From NCBI GenBank assembly GCA_951640165.1, contig OX621266.1, positions 6,324,001 to 6,388,000 on the forward strand: a DNA stretch of 64,000 nucleotides. The letters are read 5' to 3'. The position numbers were made by a program, and so were the translations under genes. The DNA is from Pseudoips prasinana (taxonomy: Eukaryota > Arthropoda > Insecta > Lepidoptera > Nolidae). Position 1 is the stretch's first letter. Each line of letters begins with the position of its first letter. Shown here in pieces: positions 19,741 to 31,912 of the stretch. The notes beneath the pieces were generated by a model. That model searched no databases, was not told where the DNA came from, and saw nothing but the letters and a program-made list of their open reading frames with translations.

Positions 19741-20787
19741 AATGTATGGACAAAAATCACCACCCGCCACTATACCTCTCGTAAATTTTACGTTTGAAAA
19801 CAATTTTTATCTGTAAGAACTGTCTAAGTCACTAAATATGGTTGTATATCTAAATATATAATAATAAAAAATACTTTTTTTGTTTATATAAGAAGGCGAC
19901 AAACGAGCAACTGGGTCTCCTGGTGGTAAGTGATAAAATGTATTTTTTATATTTGTAAGGTATTAGTTATTTTCTTCGTTATTTTCTCTGTTATTCTCTT
20001 GACATTCATTTTTTAATTATAACATTTATATTATGTAATTTTAGGCAAATATTTGCTTTGCGAGCATTTTTTAAAAATATTTGCATGCCTAAAAGCTGAT
20101 TATGGTAATACCTACTACCTTTGTAATACCTAATGTAAACCACCCATTTTCGCAAATAAAAGATATGATTTGATTTTTTGAGTTGAATAATAATATTGAA
20201 TTCGTACCTTAATATAGACAGAACCATTCAGAAAATATGAAGTAAATATAGCTAAAACTATAAATTGCGATAATTAAACTTAAACATAATCTCTTTGATA
20301 ATAACTTAATACAAGCTAGCTAAATATCATTACTATTATACAATAAACTTTATAAATGTTTTCGTACAATCCGTTTACCTAAATATCTATATGTAACTAG
20401 AAATAATTATGTATACATAACTATAATACTACAAACATGTTCTGACTATTTACAAGCGCTTTTTTAAAGTCCACGCGAGTAAAAACCTTTTTAATTTAAT
20501 TTTATTTGCTCCACCTGTGCACACCGTTACAGAGATCTCAAGGGAATTGATGATGATGTCTTCCCGGCCGAATTTCGGCCACGGCTGCCATTCTCAATGG
20601 AGATTAGCCAATTGCGCAGTACATATTAACACTTCTATACGTATACTTAAGAGAGAACAACTGACAACTACTTAGACAAATAAAATATATAACTCACTCC
20701 AGCGGGAACAATACACAATACAAGTAATTATCTTCACGTATTCAGTACGTGAGCACTTAATAATTGTAATAAAAATCTTAACCACGT
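19741..20787. other. Non-coding stretch with dispersed repeats
   Basis: 19,893-19,935 (CAAACGAGCAACTGGGTC...GGTAAGTGAT) is a widespread type of moth repeat. 20,395-20,640 is a second repeat: its left part recurs reversed at 47,331-47,440 and its right part (CGGCCACGGCTGCCATTCTC) recurs reversed at 38,235-38,305. No gene is visible. Confidence 0.5.
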
Positions 20788-21910
20788 AATAGTTTTTGTG
20801 TATTTTGTACTGAAAACATAGTTTTTGGTCAATTACTTATTATTTTACTAGTGTATATAGCTTTTATAATTGTAATATCAAACACTCAAGGAAACGCATC
20901 CGCCAACACCCTATTTGCGGTTGTAAGACACATGATCTTTGAGTTCTTTGGTATAAAGCCTAATTTTCTACTACAAATTATAGTTTTTTAGTGATATCTA
21001 ATTAGTTTTCTACTGTACCCTAATCTGTTTATTTACTTCCCTGTTAGCTCTTGTCAAGACGCATCCAACGACACCGCACACACGGTGATCGCACCAGTAT
21101 TTCTTAAGATATTTGCAAGTTTAGAATTTTCATCACCCGAACCGAGGTTACGAGGCGGGTAGTTTTTGCCCATACATTACGTATATCTCTATCCACGAAC
21201 ATACGATTCCAATCATTCTTTTTGTGTCTATCGTTTAATATTAGCCCCCTTATATAAAAAATAACTTCGTTTTCATTATAATACACATATATATTTCTAA
21301 AATCGACTCTAAACAATAGTTTTTGTGTATTTTGTACTGAAAACATAGTTTTTGGTCAATTATTTATTATTTTTGTACATAGTGTATATAGCTTTTATAA
21401 TTGTACTATCAAAAACTCAAGGAAACGCATCCGCAAACAGCCTATTTGCGGTTATAAGACACATGATCTTTGAGTTCTTTGCTATAAAGCCTAATTTTCT
21501 ACTACAATTTATAGTTTTTTAGTGATATCTAATTGGTTTTCTACTGTACCCTAATCTGTTTATTTATTAACCTGTTAGCTCTTGTTGAGACGCATCCAAC
21601 GACACCGCACACACGGTGATCGCACCAGTATTTCATAAGATATTCGCAAGTTTAGAATTTTCATCACCCGAACCGAGGTTACGAGGCGGGTAGTTTTTGC
21701 CCATACATTACGTATATCTCTTTCCACAAACATACGATTCCAATCATTCTTTTTGTGTCTATCGTTTAATATTAGCCCCCCTATACATAAAGTAACTTCG
21801 TTTTCATTATAATACACATATATATTTCTAAAATCGACTCTAAACAATAGTTTTTGTGTATTTTGTACTGAAAACATAGTTTTTGGTCAATTACTTATTA
21901 TTTTTACATA

Positions 21911-21914
<4 letters not shown>
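20788..21914 (-). repeat. Tandem array of 526-bp units (array B)
   Basis: TAGTTTTTGTG recurs at 20,790 and 21,317, and ATCGACTC at 21,302 and 21,833, giving periods of 527-531 bp. Minus-strand ORFs of 80-100 codons at 21,104-21,346 and 21,575-21,877 share MFSVQNTQKLLFRVDFRNIY with array A. The array runs into the (TA)n tract at its right end. Confidence 0.85.

Positions 21915-21993
<79 letters not shown>
21915..21993. repeat. (TA)n microsatellite at a duplication breakpoint
   Basis: About 39 TA units lie between the end of array B and the truncated zinc-finger exon of duplication copy 2. Confidence 0.95.
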
Positions 21994-21996
<3 letters not shown>

Positions 21997-22577
21997 TCTG
22001 ACAAGTATTACATTCAAAACGTTTTTTTCCAGTGTGAATCGCTTTATGTTTAGCCAACGCATATTTCGTCTTAAAACTATTTAGACACATAAGACATTTA
22101 AATGGCCTATTATAGTGTGTGTCACCATATTATTCTCCATCTGACTCTTGAACTTAAACTGAATCTGACAAACATTACACTTAAAAAGTTTATCGTCAGT
22201 ATGTGAACGGATGTGTGCTACCAAACTATTTATATAATTAAATCGTAAATGACATATGTCACATATAAATTGCATTTTATGGTAATCATTGCAGAAGTTC
22301 TGATCTAACTCGCGTTTGGTCAGACGTGTACACGCAACATAACAATTCAGATTGCCGTATTCACTATAGAGAGATGACAGTTTTGGCTCAATTTTATTAG
22401 CCTTCACTACTTTGGAATCCAATTTTATCTCCGAATTGTCCTTGCAAATTTCACTTACAGCAGGTTTTATTTTAGCAAGAGATGTACTTAGTTTTACTGC
22501 TACTTTAAAAATTTCTGGTTCAGAGTTGGAGATTTTCAATGTCGTATCCTGGCTTGATGTGTTGACAACAGGTACTT
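21997..22577 (-). pseudogene. C2H2 zinc-finger exon, truncated copy 2
   Basis: The same exon as at 11,822-12,629 is present, with the same acceptor (TTTTGTTATAG) and the same frameshift after finger 2, so the frameshift predates the duplication or was homogenised. The copy breaks inside finger 4 (FECNTCQR), where the (TA)n tract begins; the last three fingers are absent. It is non-functional. Confidence 0.85.
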
Positions 22578-24049
22578 CTATAACAAAAGAACAGATAAAT
22601 AATAAAAAAATAAAATTGACTTCCATAAACAGGTGAACATGTATGAAGAATATAATGACAGTAAATCTAAGCAAAAGTCAAACAGAAAATATAATGACAG
22701 TAAATCTAAACATATAGTCCGGAAAACGGATGGACACCAATATGTGTTGGGGGAGACAAAAGATATCATCATGGCAACAGAATTAGCTTCTCAGATAATG
22801 TTTACTTATCAGCAACAATTAATCTGGGACTCTCTGGTACTCTTATATCTATTGGAAATGCCAAATTAATAACGTTTGAATAGCTGCTTATGTTGCGGAA
22901 TGGTATTTACATACAATAGTCTCTAAACTCACAAGGCGTAACGTTCTAGCTGCATGTCTTATATCCTAAGGTCCTACTGTTGGGTGGATCCGAATGGCTG
23001 CCTACGGACGCACTTTAGATACTGTAGGATCATATTCAATAGAATGTTAACAAGAGAATATAACATTATGGAGACGTAAAAATTGAGAGTTGGTGAGGTT
23101 GTAGGGGGGTAATCTTTAGATCTACTGAACCAATTTTGAACACTTTTACCAATAATAAGCCACGTTATTTATGAGTATCATAGGATATATATTTTATCAC
23201 AAGTTAAAATGTTTACCAACCAACAAAGTAGGTAATGTGGAATAAAACGAATTAATCAGGACCATTGAGGCTATATACATTGACTGTAAACGCCAAATAA
23301 GTAATTATAAATGTGAAACACATTTATTACTAGAGGAAAATCGTCAAGCATTTAAAAGGTACTTGTGTAAAGATGGCCTACGGCAATCACGAATTTCATT
23401 AAGATTTCCTCAAAGCAAACTGTCCGAACATTGAATGGGGTCGGTGGAAAATGTAGGAAATCAAGGATACAGACAGTATGTGTAGATTGGACTGAGTGCT
23501 TGAATCCGAATGACATCTGAGATGGATGACAAAATAACAGATCTAAATCCAAAAGAGCACGTATTTTACCCCAACCTTTGGCCTCCTATTTCTGTCAGTA
23601 GTTCAATATGTTATTTTAAAAATTCATCACTCACTCATCTATATATATAAAAGCAGAAACTGACTGACTGATCGATCAACGCACAGCTGAAACCACTGGG
23701 TCTAGAATCATGGAATTTTGCACAAAAATTCCTTAAGTGAAGTAGGTGCGCACTGAGAAAGGATTCTGGAAAATTTTACCCCTAACGGGGTGAAAATGGG
23801 TGGCAATGTTTGTATGGAACAACGTGTTTTCTTAGTCTGATCAACTTCAAACTTGGCAGTTATATGCATATGTCACGTTATACGTATATTTTGTAAAAGG
23901 AGGGTGTCTGTGTGTGAGTGTGTATTTATTAAAACTTATAATTTAAGATTTTTTTTATATACCCCTACCTATAAATGCTAATTTATGGAGTGGATGTATG
24001 GATGTTTGTTACTATTTCACGCAAAAACAGCTGAAGTGATTTGGATAAA

Positions 24050-25470
24050 TTTGGGGCACAGATAGTTAATTACCTGGATACTTTTTATTCCGCAAGTACT
24101 TCCACGCGCTTCATTAACACGTAAACGAAACATATTGAGAGAAGTAGACAATGTATTAGGAATCACTTTTTTTACCAAAACAAATGATTTTTTCGAAGTG
24201 AAGTCTTCTTTAGCGGCACTGTGTTCTTTTAAGGATAGGTAAAAATTGTTAAACTCTCGTCACGACATGTGACCTGACCGATAGTATATTCGTAAGATGG
24301 GGGGAGAGTAGACCGCCAGCGCGGTATATCGCACTAAACTGGCAACCCTGTAGCCACCAATATTTTTATTTACTTTTTACAACGCCCGCACTAGGCCAGG
24401 TATATTAAAACTCATCTATATGAAACTTTTAATTGTTCTAAATCTAGTATTTTTCAGAGAAGTGGTTAATAATAATTTGACGAGATAACATTTAAAATTG
24501 ATCACACTTCTTTGTTGTCTCACCTAATTGTTTACTGAGTACTAACAACTTATCTTAGTATCATTACTAAAGGATGGTAAAATAATTATTTCCGATGTCA
24601 TTAAATAATTTAATGAAATCGTATTGACATTTTTGAAATGAAATCTTTAGCGGCGTTGTGCACTTTTTTGCTTAATTATGTTAGGCCTGAAACGGAACCC
24701 TTATAGATACGTCATGTCCGTCTGTCTGTCCGTCCGTATGTCACAGCCACTTTTTTCCGAAACTATAAGAGCTGTACTGTTGAAACTTGGTAAGTAGATG
24801 TATTCTGTGAACCGCATTAAGATTTTCACACCAAAATGGAAAAATAATTATAATTTTGGGGGTATACATAGAACTTAAACTCAAAAAAAAATTTTTCATC
24901 GTACCCATACATGTAGGGTATCTATGGATAGGTCTTCAAAAATAATATTGAAGTTCCTAATATCATTTTTTCTAAACTGAATAGTTTGCGCGAGAGACAC
25001 TTCCGAAGTGGAAAAACGAGTGTCCCCCCCCCCCCCCCACCCCTGTAACTTCTAAAATAAGAGAATGATAAAACTGAAAAAAATTATGATGTACATTACC
25101 ATGTAAACTAACAACGAAAATTGGTTTGAACGAGATCTAGTAAGTAGTTTTTTTTTAATGCGTCATAAATCGTAAACCGCAATTGACCTTTCATTTAATC
25201 AACTGCTGCGGAACCCTTCATGGGCGAGTCCGACTCGCACTTGGCCAGTTATTTATTTTATTCCCACCATAGGGAGGGAAGCATCTTCCACTCGCTACAC
25301 GGATCAAATTCAAAACAGTACTTTCAGAGTAAAAGAACGAAAAAATAGTTTTCACTTCCATCGGCAGTCCCCAAAGATGTGTGTTTTTTAAACTGGGACA
25401 TTATTCACGCACGGCCATCTGATCCAAACCTAAGCAGGGCTTGTACTTTAATGCTTGTACTATAAACCAG
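24050..25470 (+). repeat. 1.42 kb repeat, copy 3
   Basis: Near-identical to copies 1 and 2, including a C run near 25,024. It is followed directly by a partial 526-bp unit. Confidence 0.9.
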
Positions 25471-25840
25471 GTGTGTGGTTTTCATTATTATACACATATA
25501 TATTTCTAAAATCGACTCTAAACAATAGTTTTTGTGTATTTTGTACTGAAAACATAGTTTTTGGTCAATTACTTATTATTTTTACATAGTGTCTATAGCT
25601 TTTATAATTGTAATATCAAAAACTCAAGTAAACGCATCCGCCAACACCCTATTTGCGGTTGTAAGACACATGATCTTTGAGTTCTTTGGTATAAAGCCTA
25701 ATTTTCTACTACAAATTATAGTTTTTTAGTGATATCTAATTAGTTTTCTACTGTACCCTAATCTGTTTATTTATTTACCTGTTAGCTCTCGTTGAGACAC
25801 GCGGTGATCGCACCAGTATTTCATAAGATATTCGCAACAT
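25471..25840 (-). repeat. Partial 526-bp unit with internal deletion
   Basis: The unit resembles array A to about 25,795, where CGTTGAGACACGCGGTG shows loss of the CGCATCCAACGACACC-type segment. It ends at about 25,838 in unique sequence. Confidence 0.75.
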
Positions 25841-28019
25841 TGTGATTTCTTGCAAAAGGAAATCATGAGAATCTTAACATCAGATTACAATTTCTTATTA
25901 AATTACCAAATTTATTTCAGCAATAACTATGTGCTGGGTTTATGGGAAGCTAGTTATTTAGATCTGCCTTACATTATAATTATATAATTATTTTAATTAT
26001 TACTTACTATAATTAAATATAAATATTATAATTTCATACAATTAACTATAATTATAATTTCTATGTCCTGGGTGTTTCGTTGGTACTCCCACTAAACATA
26101 AACTCATTAAATTGCCCTGATTTTGGCATTCCTAACATCCTCCCATGAACATGTGGAAAGGCAGGCTGGGCAAGATGTAGATATACTGGATTGGGCCGAT
26201 GCTTCACAAATACAGTCGCTACCTAGACATGTTTTCTGTGCTTCGGTCCACCCGAGTCCGGAGTCTATTTCAGGACATCCAGATCGGCCACGATAATTGA
26301 TATCCAGGCGGGAGGATTTTGAAAGGGGTGATAAATCCAGGACGCTGGTAAATTAAGACTTTGGAGGGTGATGAAAACTTACAATGCACCATCAGGTTCA
26401 CTTCATACGCGTCTTGTCCCGGCCCTCGATTTTCGCGTCATAAATATTATCTATATTGCTATATAAACCGAAAGAAAATGGGGAATGACGGTTGAAGAAA
26501 CTAATATGCGTCTTCGAAATAACGTCTGAGATGCGAGAATCAGTCGACAACGACACGATTGTCGCGTGGAGTACGAAAATTGGTTTGAATATTCTACGTG
26601 AGGTTTCTGAGTTGGTAAAATCGTCATTTCGTTTATATTAGTATTATAGTAAAACTCATATTTTCTTATAGATAGGACAGACCTTATTTCTTGGCGGCAA
26701 AGTTATCTGCGCTTAATAAAACAATATCGCAGGGAAGCACGATACATCTACTACCTGGGTCAATTAAGGTAGTTAATTTTACCGATGCTAACACGTACAT
26801 CCTATGATTTGTATGACAAAAACATTCTGTCAAATTTCCCCAATTAAAAATGAACCTTATAGGTACATACTTATGTGATATCGTTGAAAATCCATAAAAT
26901 AAATTTTACAGATTGGGGTAGCGGGAATACGGCCATATCACTGGAGGACACATCAATAGACATATCGTACAGATATTCGAAGGATTTTAAATACACGATA
27001 CCACAATAACATTATATAAAAAAAGCCTTAAATACTAAACTTCCATCAAAATTATTTAAATCCAACAAAAATTCAACAACCATATACCATTAATTCCAAA
27101 ATCGTATCGGATTGGGTATAAAAAACCCTTTCCATTTTTAATTGTCACCGTTTACTCGCTGCACCAAAATAACCTAAATGAATCCCACGGATTGGTGCAA
27201 ACATATCAAAAAGCAATAGATTTCGAGCAATTAGCGTTCGTTTCGAGCGGGTGAGGGGAAAATCGAGCAAAGCAAGAGGATGGTAATTCTTGCTCTTAGG
27301 CAGGGCAAGAAGTAAAGTCCTAATGTGGATGTTTGGTTTATATAAAGGTGTCAAATTGATAACATAAGATACGCGGCACTTATTCCAGTTTCAGACACAA
27401 CACCAAAAAAATTAACTTACCGGTTAAAAGGGTTATTGATCAAATAACTATCTCCTAAGTCATACACATCTGTGCTGAACATTTTCAATTGTCGCTCCAA
27501 AAACAAAGCGAAAACTGGGTCAAGCCACCAAATTGGTAATTTCTACTTCAATGTTTCAATGCTTTCAAAAGTCAATTTCTTTTAATCTGGAGGTCCAGTT
27601 CTCATTGGCAATACGGGTGATGACGGTTACAGGAATAGTTGAAGGAGTAAGCCACAAAGCCAGGGAGCTCTCGCTGCTCCACCTAACTAGACGCGAGGGG
27701 CGACATAAGCTGTTTAGAAAATTCATGTTCAATTTTTTTTATTCAATAATGAAATAATGAAATTTATTCAGCACTTGGGTACTTGTCAAGCTCACAATGC
27801 AGTACATAAACATAGTCGAATACAGTATAAAAGTTACAAAAAATTAATTAGTCCGTCCGTGCGGTCCGTTTGATCAGATATATTTTCTTAAATCCTAAAA
27901 TAAATAATAAGTTACTAATCTATTATTTTGGAATTCATTTCTACTAAATCAAAAGTAAAGAATTGAAGGCAATGAGCATTTGGCTAGCGCAGCAGGCTCT
28001 TAACCAGTAGCTTAAATTA
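25841..28019. other. Long non-coding stretch
   Basis: No coding region is convincing; the frames present are short and unrecognised. 26,830-26,930 contains a decayed relative of the MITE at 29,815 (TCTGTCAAATTTCCCCAATT and ACAGATTGGGGTAGC). The rest appears unique. Confidence 0.5.
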
Positions 28020-28296
28020 AATTAAACGACTAACACCTGAGGCCACCCTTTTGGGGTTCGGGCCACAGCTCAGGGGGGCCGCTGAAGCAAAAGGACAGAA
28101 TTCTAAGAGAGGGTGTGATCACTTGCACGGGATCACCGATGACGCGTTAAGGGGCCATAGCGATCCTCGGCGCTGAGTAACCTATCCAAGCTAACCTGCG
28201 GCTTTCTCTAGCTACTTAGGTGGACGACCCGGAGAAGAAAGCCACAAAGAAACTCCGGGCTTCCTTTCTAGGGTTACGTAGCCAAATGGCAAAAAC
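28020..28296. other. GC-richer segment of unknown origin
   Basis: The segment stands out by base composition (for example CTCAGGGGGGCCGCTGAAGC and GTGGACGACCCGGAG). No frame is open over its length. It may be the 3' part of an unrecognised retroelement; it abuts a poly-C family repeat. Confidence 0.35.
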
Positions 28297-28812
28297 TGAA
28301 CCCTTATAGATTCGTCATGTCTGTCTGTCCGTCCGTATGTGACAGCCATGTTTTTCCGAAACTATAAGAGCTGTACTGTTGACACTTGGTTCGGTGAACC
28401 GCATTAAGATTTTAATATACAAAAATAGAAAAAGAACAATAATTTTTGGGGGTCCCCATACATAGAACTGTAACTCAAAAAAATTTTTTTCGTTGTACCC
28501 ATACATTTGGGTGTCTATGAATAGGGCTTCAATAATGATATTGAAAATTTTCTAAACTGTTATATTTTTCTAAAAAGTTTTCGCGAGAGACACTTCCAAA
28601 TTGGTAAAATGAGTGTCCCCCCCCCCTGCAACTTCAAAAATAAGAGAATGATAAAACTAAAAACAATTTAGGATGTACATTACCATGCAAACTAACAATG
28701 AAAATTGGTTTCAACGAGATCGAGCAAGTAGTTTGTTTTATATACGTCATAAACCGTAAACCGCAATTTGCTTTCATTTAATCAACTGAAATACTTGCTG
28801 CTGTGGAACCAT
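28297..28812 (+). repeat. Poly-C family dispersed repeat, copy 5
   Basis: It starts CTGAACCCTTATAGATTCG and contains CTGTCCGTCCGTATGTGAC, a short C tract at about 28,617 and the common TAAGAGAATGATAAAACT block. It ends near GCTGTGGAACC without the GAGTCCGACTCGC end. Confidence 0.75.
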
Positions 28813-29814
28813 ATGGTGTAACGGAAACGTTACATGCATTTATAAATACTCATAATTTTGATAAGTTAGCTATACTGCATAGTCATTGCGCACGGTTCAC
28901 GTTGGCGGATACCGGTTCTCAGGTGAAGGTGAAAGAGAGGACGGGCCGACTGGCGCCTGCATCGACCGCGGGCCGGGAGTCGTGTCGATGCGCACATAGT
29001 AGCAGGTTCACGCACTTCATAAAAAATTAAAACTGCACGACATATCTACGTCGTGATATTGTGATATATTATATGTTTATATTTTAATAGTGCACTAGTG
29101 GTGCATACATCTCACTACGTATGTACATATTTTCATTCCACAACTTTAACCTCGTTAAATAATGCTCCAAAATATCTCGAATTGCTTTTCATGTGATTTT
29201 TTGTGTGGCTTTACTAGGCGTAAAAACGTACAGAGATTTTTCTTTTCATGAATACATGAAATAGTTCTCCATTCACCGGATTTTAGGATGAAAAACATCC
29301 AGGTTTAAACGTACCAACATAGTATTTTACGGAAAAATTAAATGCATGCGGCCTAAAGTGCTTTTCCGGATTCTTTTTATAAAGCTACGGTCGTTGCATA
29401 AGTAAGGACCAGCGAGAGACAACTACTTCCAATTGGAACTGAACTTAAAGTTAAAAAGCATATGGTGCAATTTTTTATTTCGTTTGAATGAAGGAAAAAT
29501 AAGTTCTAATGTCGACACGTATTCTGCCTTTTTTCTATTTTGCCAAGTCTAATATAAAGTGACGTTCTTACTGGACAAAATGAGGGTAGTATAATATGTT
29601 TTGGGAAACAAAATGTTTGGGTTAAAAACCGAAGACGAGACTATTTTATTAATTTTAATCAAGGACAAAATGATTTCAATCGAAACGCGACGGTAGCATT
29701 ATTGTTTCTCCAACTTCTTTTAATTTATGAAGTATTTTGGTCATCATCCTTTTAACGGAACAGAGGAAAAACATCGCCGTTTCCCAGCGCCAAGTTACTA
29801 ATTCACTGCAATTA
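28813..29814. other. Non-coding stretch
   Basis: No gene is recognised. A GC-rich patch at 28,915-29,000 gives a short plus-strand frame without known similarity. Confidence 0.5.
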
Positions 29815-29956
29815 GGTACAAACGCCAGGACTTCCAGCTACCCAATCTGTCAAATTTCTTTTATAGATTTTCAACTTTATCAAATAAACTAAAGGTTCAC
29901 TTACAATTGGGGAAATTTGACAGATTGGGGTAGCTTGATGTACTGGCGTCTGTACC
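29815..29956. mobile_element. 142-bp MITE with about 45-bp inverted repeats
   Basis: The left end GGTACAAACGCCAGGAC and the right end (reverse complement GGTACAGACGCCAGTAC) continue as inverted repeats through AATCTGTCAAATTT. No target-site duplication is obvious. Confidence 0.8.
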
Positions 29957-30254
29957 AAAAATAGCGATTCCAACACTCCTATCTTGTATTTATTTCGTGT
30001 TATGGTGCACCGCATATTTGTCATATATTTGTGACGTTGACGTACACTGGAAGTTTTTGTTTGACACGTATTATTTTTATTGCTTTTCGTGGCAGACGAG
30101 CTAGCGGCCCACCTGATTGAAAGTTTTAACCGCTACTCATGGACATTCGTAATGCCAAGGGGCACAGCAAACTGCTGCCGTCCGTAAGATTAGTACTATT
30201 TTTGAACCTCGATTAAAAAGCACATGTATTTGTAAAATGGACGTCCAATAGGTT

Positions 30255-30340
30255 TAATAAATACCTCTATCATTGACTGGCATACTAGAATAGCAATCAT
30301 GCTATTCTAGTATGCAAGTCAATAATAGAGGTATTTATTA
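30255..30340. repeat. 86-bp near-perfect palindrome
   Basis: The left arm TAATAAATACCTCTAT...GCATACTAGAATAGCA and the right arm are reverse complements over about 40 bp with three mismatches and a loop of about 4 nt. Transcribed, it would form a long hairpin. Confidence 0.85.
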
Positions 30341-30535
30341 TCAGCATGGCAATTATAACGAATCTGCACAATTTGATGACCGCACACTCCATGATGTAGG
30401 TATAAAACTTCAAGTACCTACATCGGTGCAACCACCTTGCTGGCACGATTTATATTACTGTGCAAGAGAAGCGCAAAAGAAGTCCTCCATCATATTTATT
30501 TTATTTCTTTCCTTCTTTTTAAAAAAAGACAAATC

Positions 30536-30657
30536 TAATCCCTGTGTCGCGGGGTACTTTACAAACAAATAATAAACAGACGCTAATTACGTGGGACTCG
30601 ATCCCGCGACACGAAGCGGCGATACGACCGTCTTAGCCGCTGCGCCACACGTGCGTC
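30536..30657 (-). repeat. tRNA-derived SINE
   Basis: On the minus strand it has an A-box-like TGGCGCAGCGG and B box GGATCGAGTCCC, followed by the GTACCCCGCGACACAGGG tail. It belongs to the same family as 11,588. Confidence 0.75.
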
Positions 30658-30690
30658 TAACATTATCAATTGTGTTCATGTTAACGTCCA

Positions 30691-30911
30691 GGGGCTCTAC
30701 CGGCTAAGTCGCCGAACATAGATTTCTTAAATGACGTTCAAATAAATAAAGGTTAAAGATTACTTAATCAATCGTTAAATCGGATTCCATGAGGACATGT
30801 GACGTCATAAATGGTCCGGAATCAATTGTCAACGTTGAAGCCGATTTAACGAATGATTAAGTCATTTTTCACCTTTATTTTGATGTTCGGCGACTTAACC
30901 GGTAGAGGCCC
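30691..30911. mobile_element. 221-bp MITE with long inverted repeats
   Basis: The left end GGGGCTCTACCGGCTAAGT and the right end (reverse complement GGGCCTCTACCGGTTAAGT) continue as imperfect arms to about 85 bp, including CGCCGAACAT, AAATAAAGGT and TTAATCA...CGTTAAATCGG. It has no coding content. Confidence 0.8.
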
Positions 30912-31398
30912 AGATGGTTGACCGCCAAAATGTTTTAATTTCGAAACGTCTCCGTGCTTCGGACGGCACGTTAAGCTGGCGGTCCCGGTCGTAGTCAGAC
31001 AACAATCAATAAGCCTTGTCAGAGGCCTACTGAACGGCTTGAACAACACTGACACTGCGGTAATCACTGCCCATATGATAAAGTAAAGTCTACGTTAAAA
31101 ACGTGAAGAAGTGGGACGCTCGTCTGAGTTGGATCGGAGGGACATTGCAGCGATAAGAGTAGAAACTATTTATGTGCCATTAAGGGCGGAATGGTGCCAC
31201 AACATCCTAGAGCTACAAGGTAGACATTAGCTCTAGGCCCCAATGATGAGTAGTTGCTCTCACTGGAGAGCATACTCGACATGATAAACATTATGACACG
31301 CCATCGACTCATAGTCTACTGACTGATTGCCGATATAAGAAGAACAAAAAAAAATATTTTGAACTCTATTGGCTTGTAATAAGTTCAAGACGAATAAT

Positions 31399-31652
31399 TT
31401 TTTTTTTTTTTTTTTTTACAATGTCACACAGATAATCCTAGCCCCAAACTAAGCAAAGCTTGTACTATGGGTACCAGGCGACGATATACATACTTATATA
31501 GATAGATAAATACTTAAATACTTAGAAAACATCCATGACTCAGAAACAAATATTCATGCTCATCACACAAATATTTGCACTTACCGGGATTCGAACCCAG
31601 GACCACCAGCTTCGTAGGCAGGAGCACTACCAACTAGGCTACGGTGACCGCC
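31399..31652 (-). repeat. SINE with poly(A), minus orientation
   Basis: A T run at 31,399-31,418 is the A tail. The tRNA-like head at the right has B box GGTTCGAATCC (plus strand GGATTCGAACCC) and the A-box region CTAGTTGGTAGTG. The 3' domain (AAACTAAGCAAAGCTTGTACT) recurs at the end of all three 1.42 kb repeats. Confidence 0.8.
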
Positions 31653-31897
31653 AAATTTAAAAATATACCTACTGCCTTATAAAGGGTTAAATGTTTAATT
31701 GTGAGCTTGATCAGTACAATTGTATGATAGTACCAAAAGTACTGAACTTTTTTATTTTATTTCATTAAATTTTCTAATATATTAAATTCTCGTGTCAAAG
31801 ACGTATTATATTCGTGGAAACCTATAAATGGCTAACTGCTGTGTATACCTAATCTAATAAGTAAAATAAATAAATTAAAAAAAAAGTGTTTGTCTGT
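31653..31897. other. AT-rich spacer
   Basis: It ends in an A-rich tract (31,876-31,885) and GTGTTTGTCTGTAAACTTC. No gene is visible. Confidence 0.5.
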
Positions 31898-31912
31898 AAA
31901 CTTCTCCGAAAC
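31898..31912. repeat. Left target-site duplication of the R1/LOA-like element
   Basis: AAACTTCTCCGAAAC is repeated exactly at 36,046-36,060 after the poly(A) tail. The leading A residues could belong to the tail, so at least CTTCTCCGAAAC is duplicated. Confidence 0.85.

Larger units (their letters stand above)
21994..25470. repeat. Segmental duplication, copy 2
   Basis: This is the direct duplicate of 12,045-15,521, displaced by about 9.95 kb. It contains the truncated zinc-finger exon, the intron, a Helitron-like repeat (23,638-24,049) and a 1.42 kb repeat (24,050-25,470) with its poly-C repeat (24,688-25,255). Confidence 0.9.

Noticed and set aside
21887..22090. Zinc-finger ORF ending in a Tyr-Ile repeat
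   Set aside because: The repeat is the translated (TA)n tract; the frame is a truncated pseudogene copy.
26100..26450. Possible coding exon in a GC-richer patch
   Set aside because: No frame stays open across the patch and no splice-bounded peptide looked conserved.
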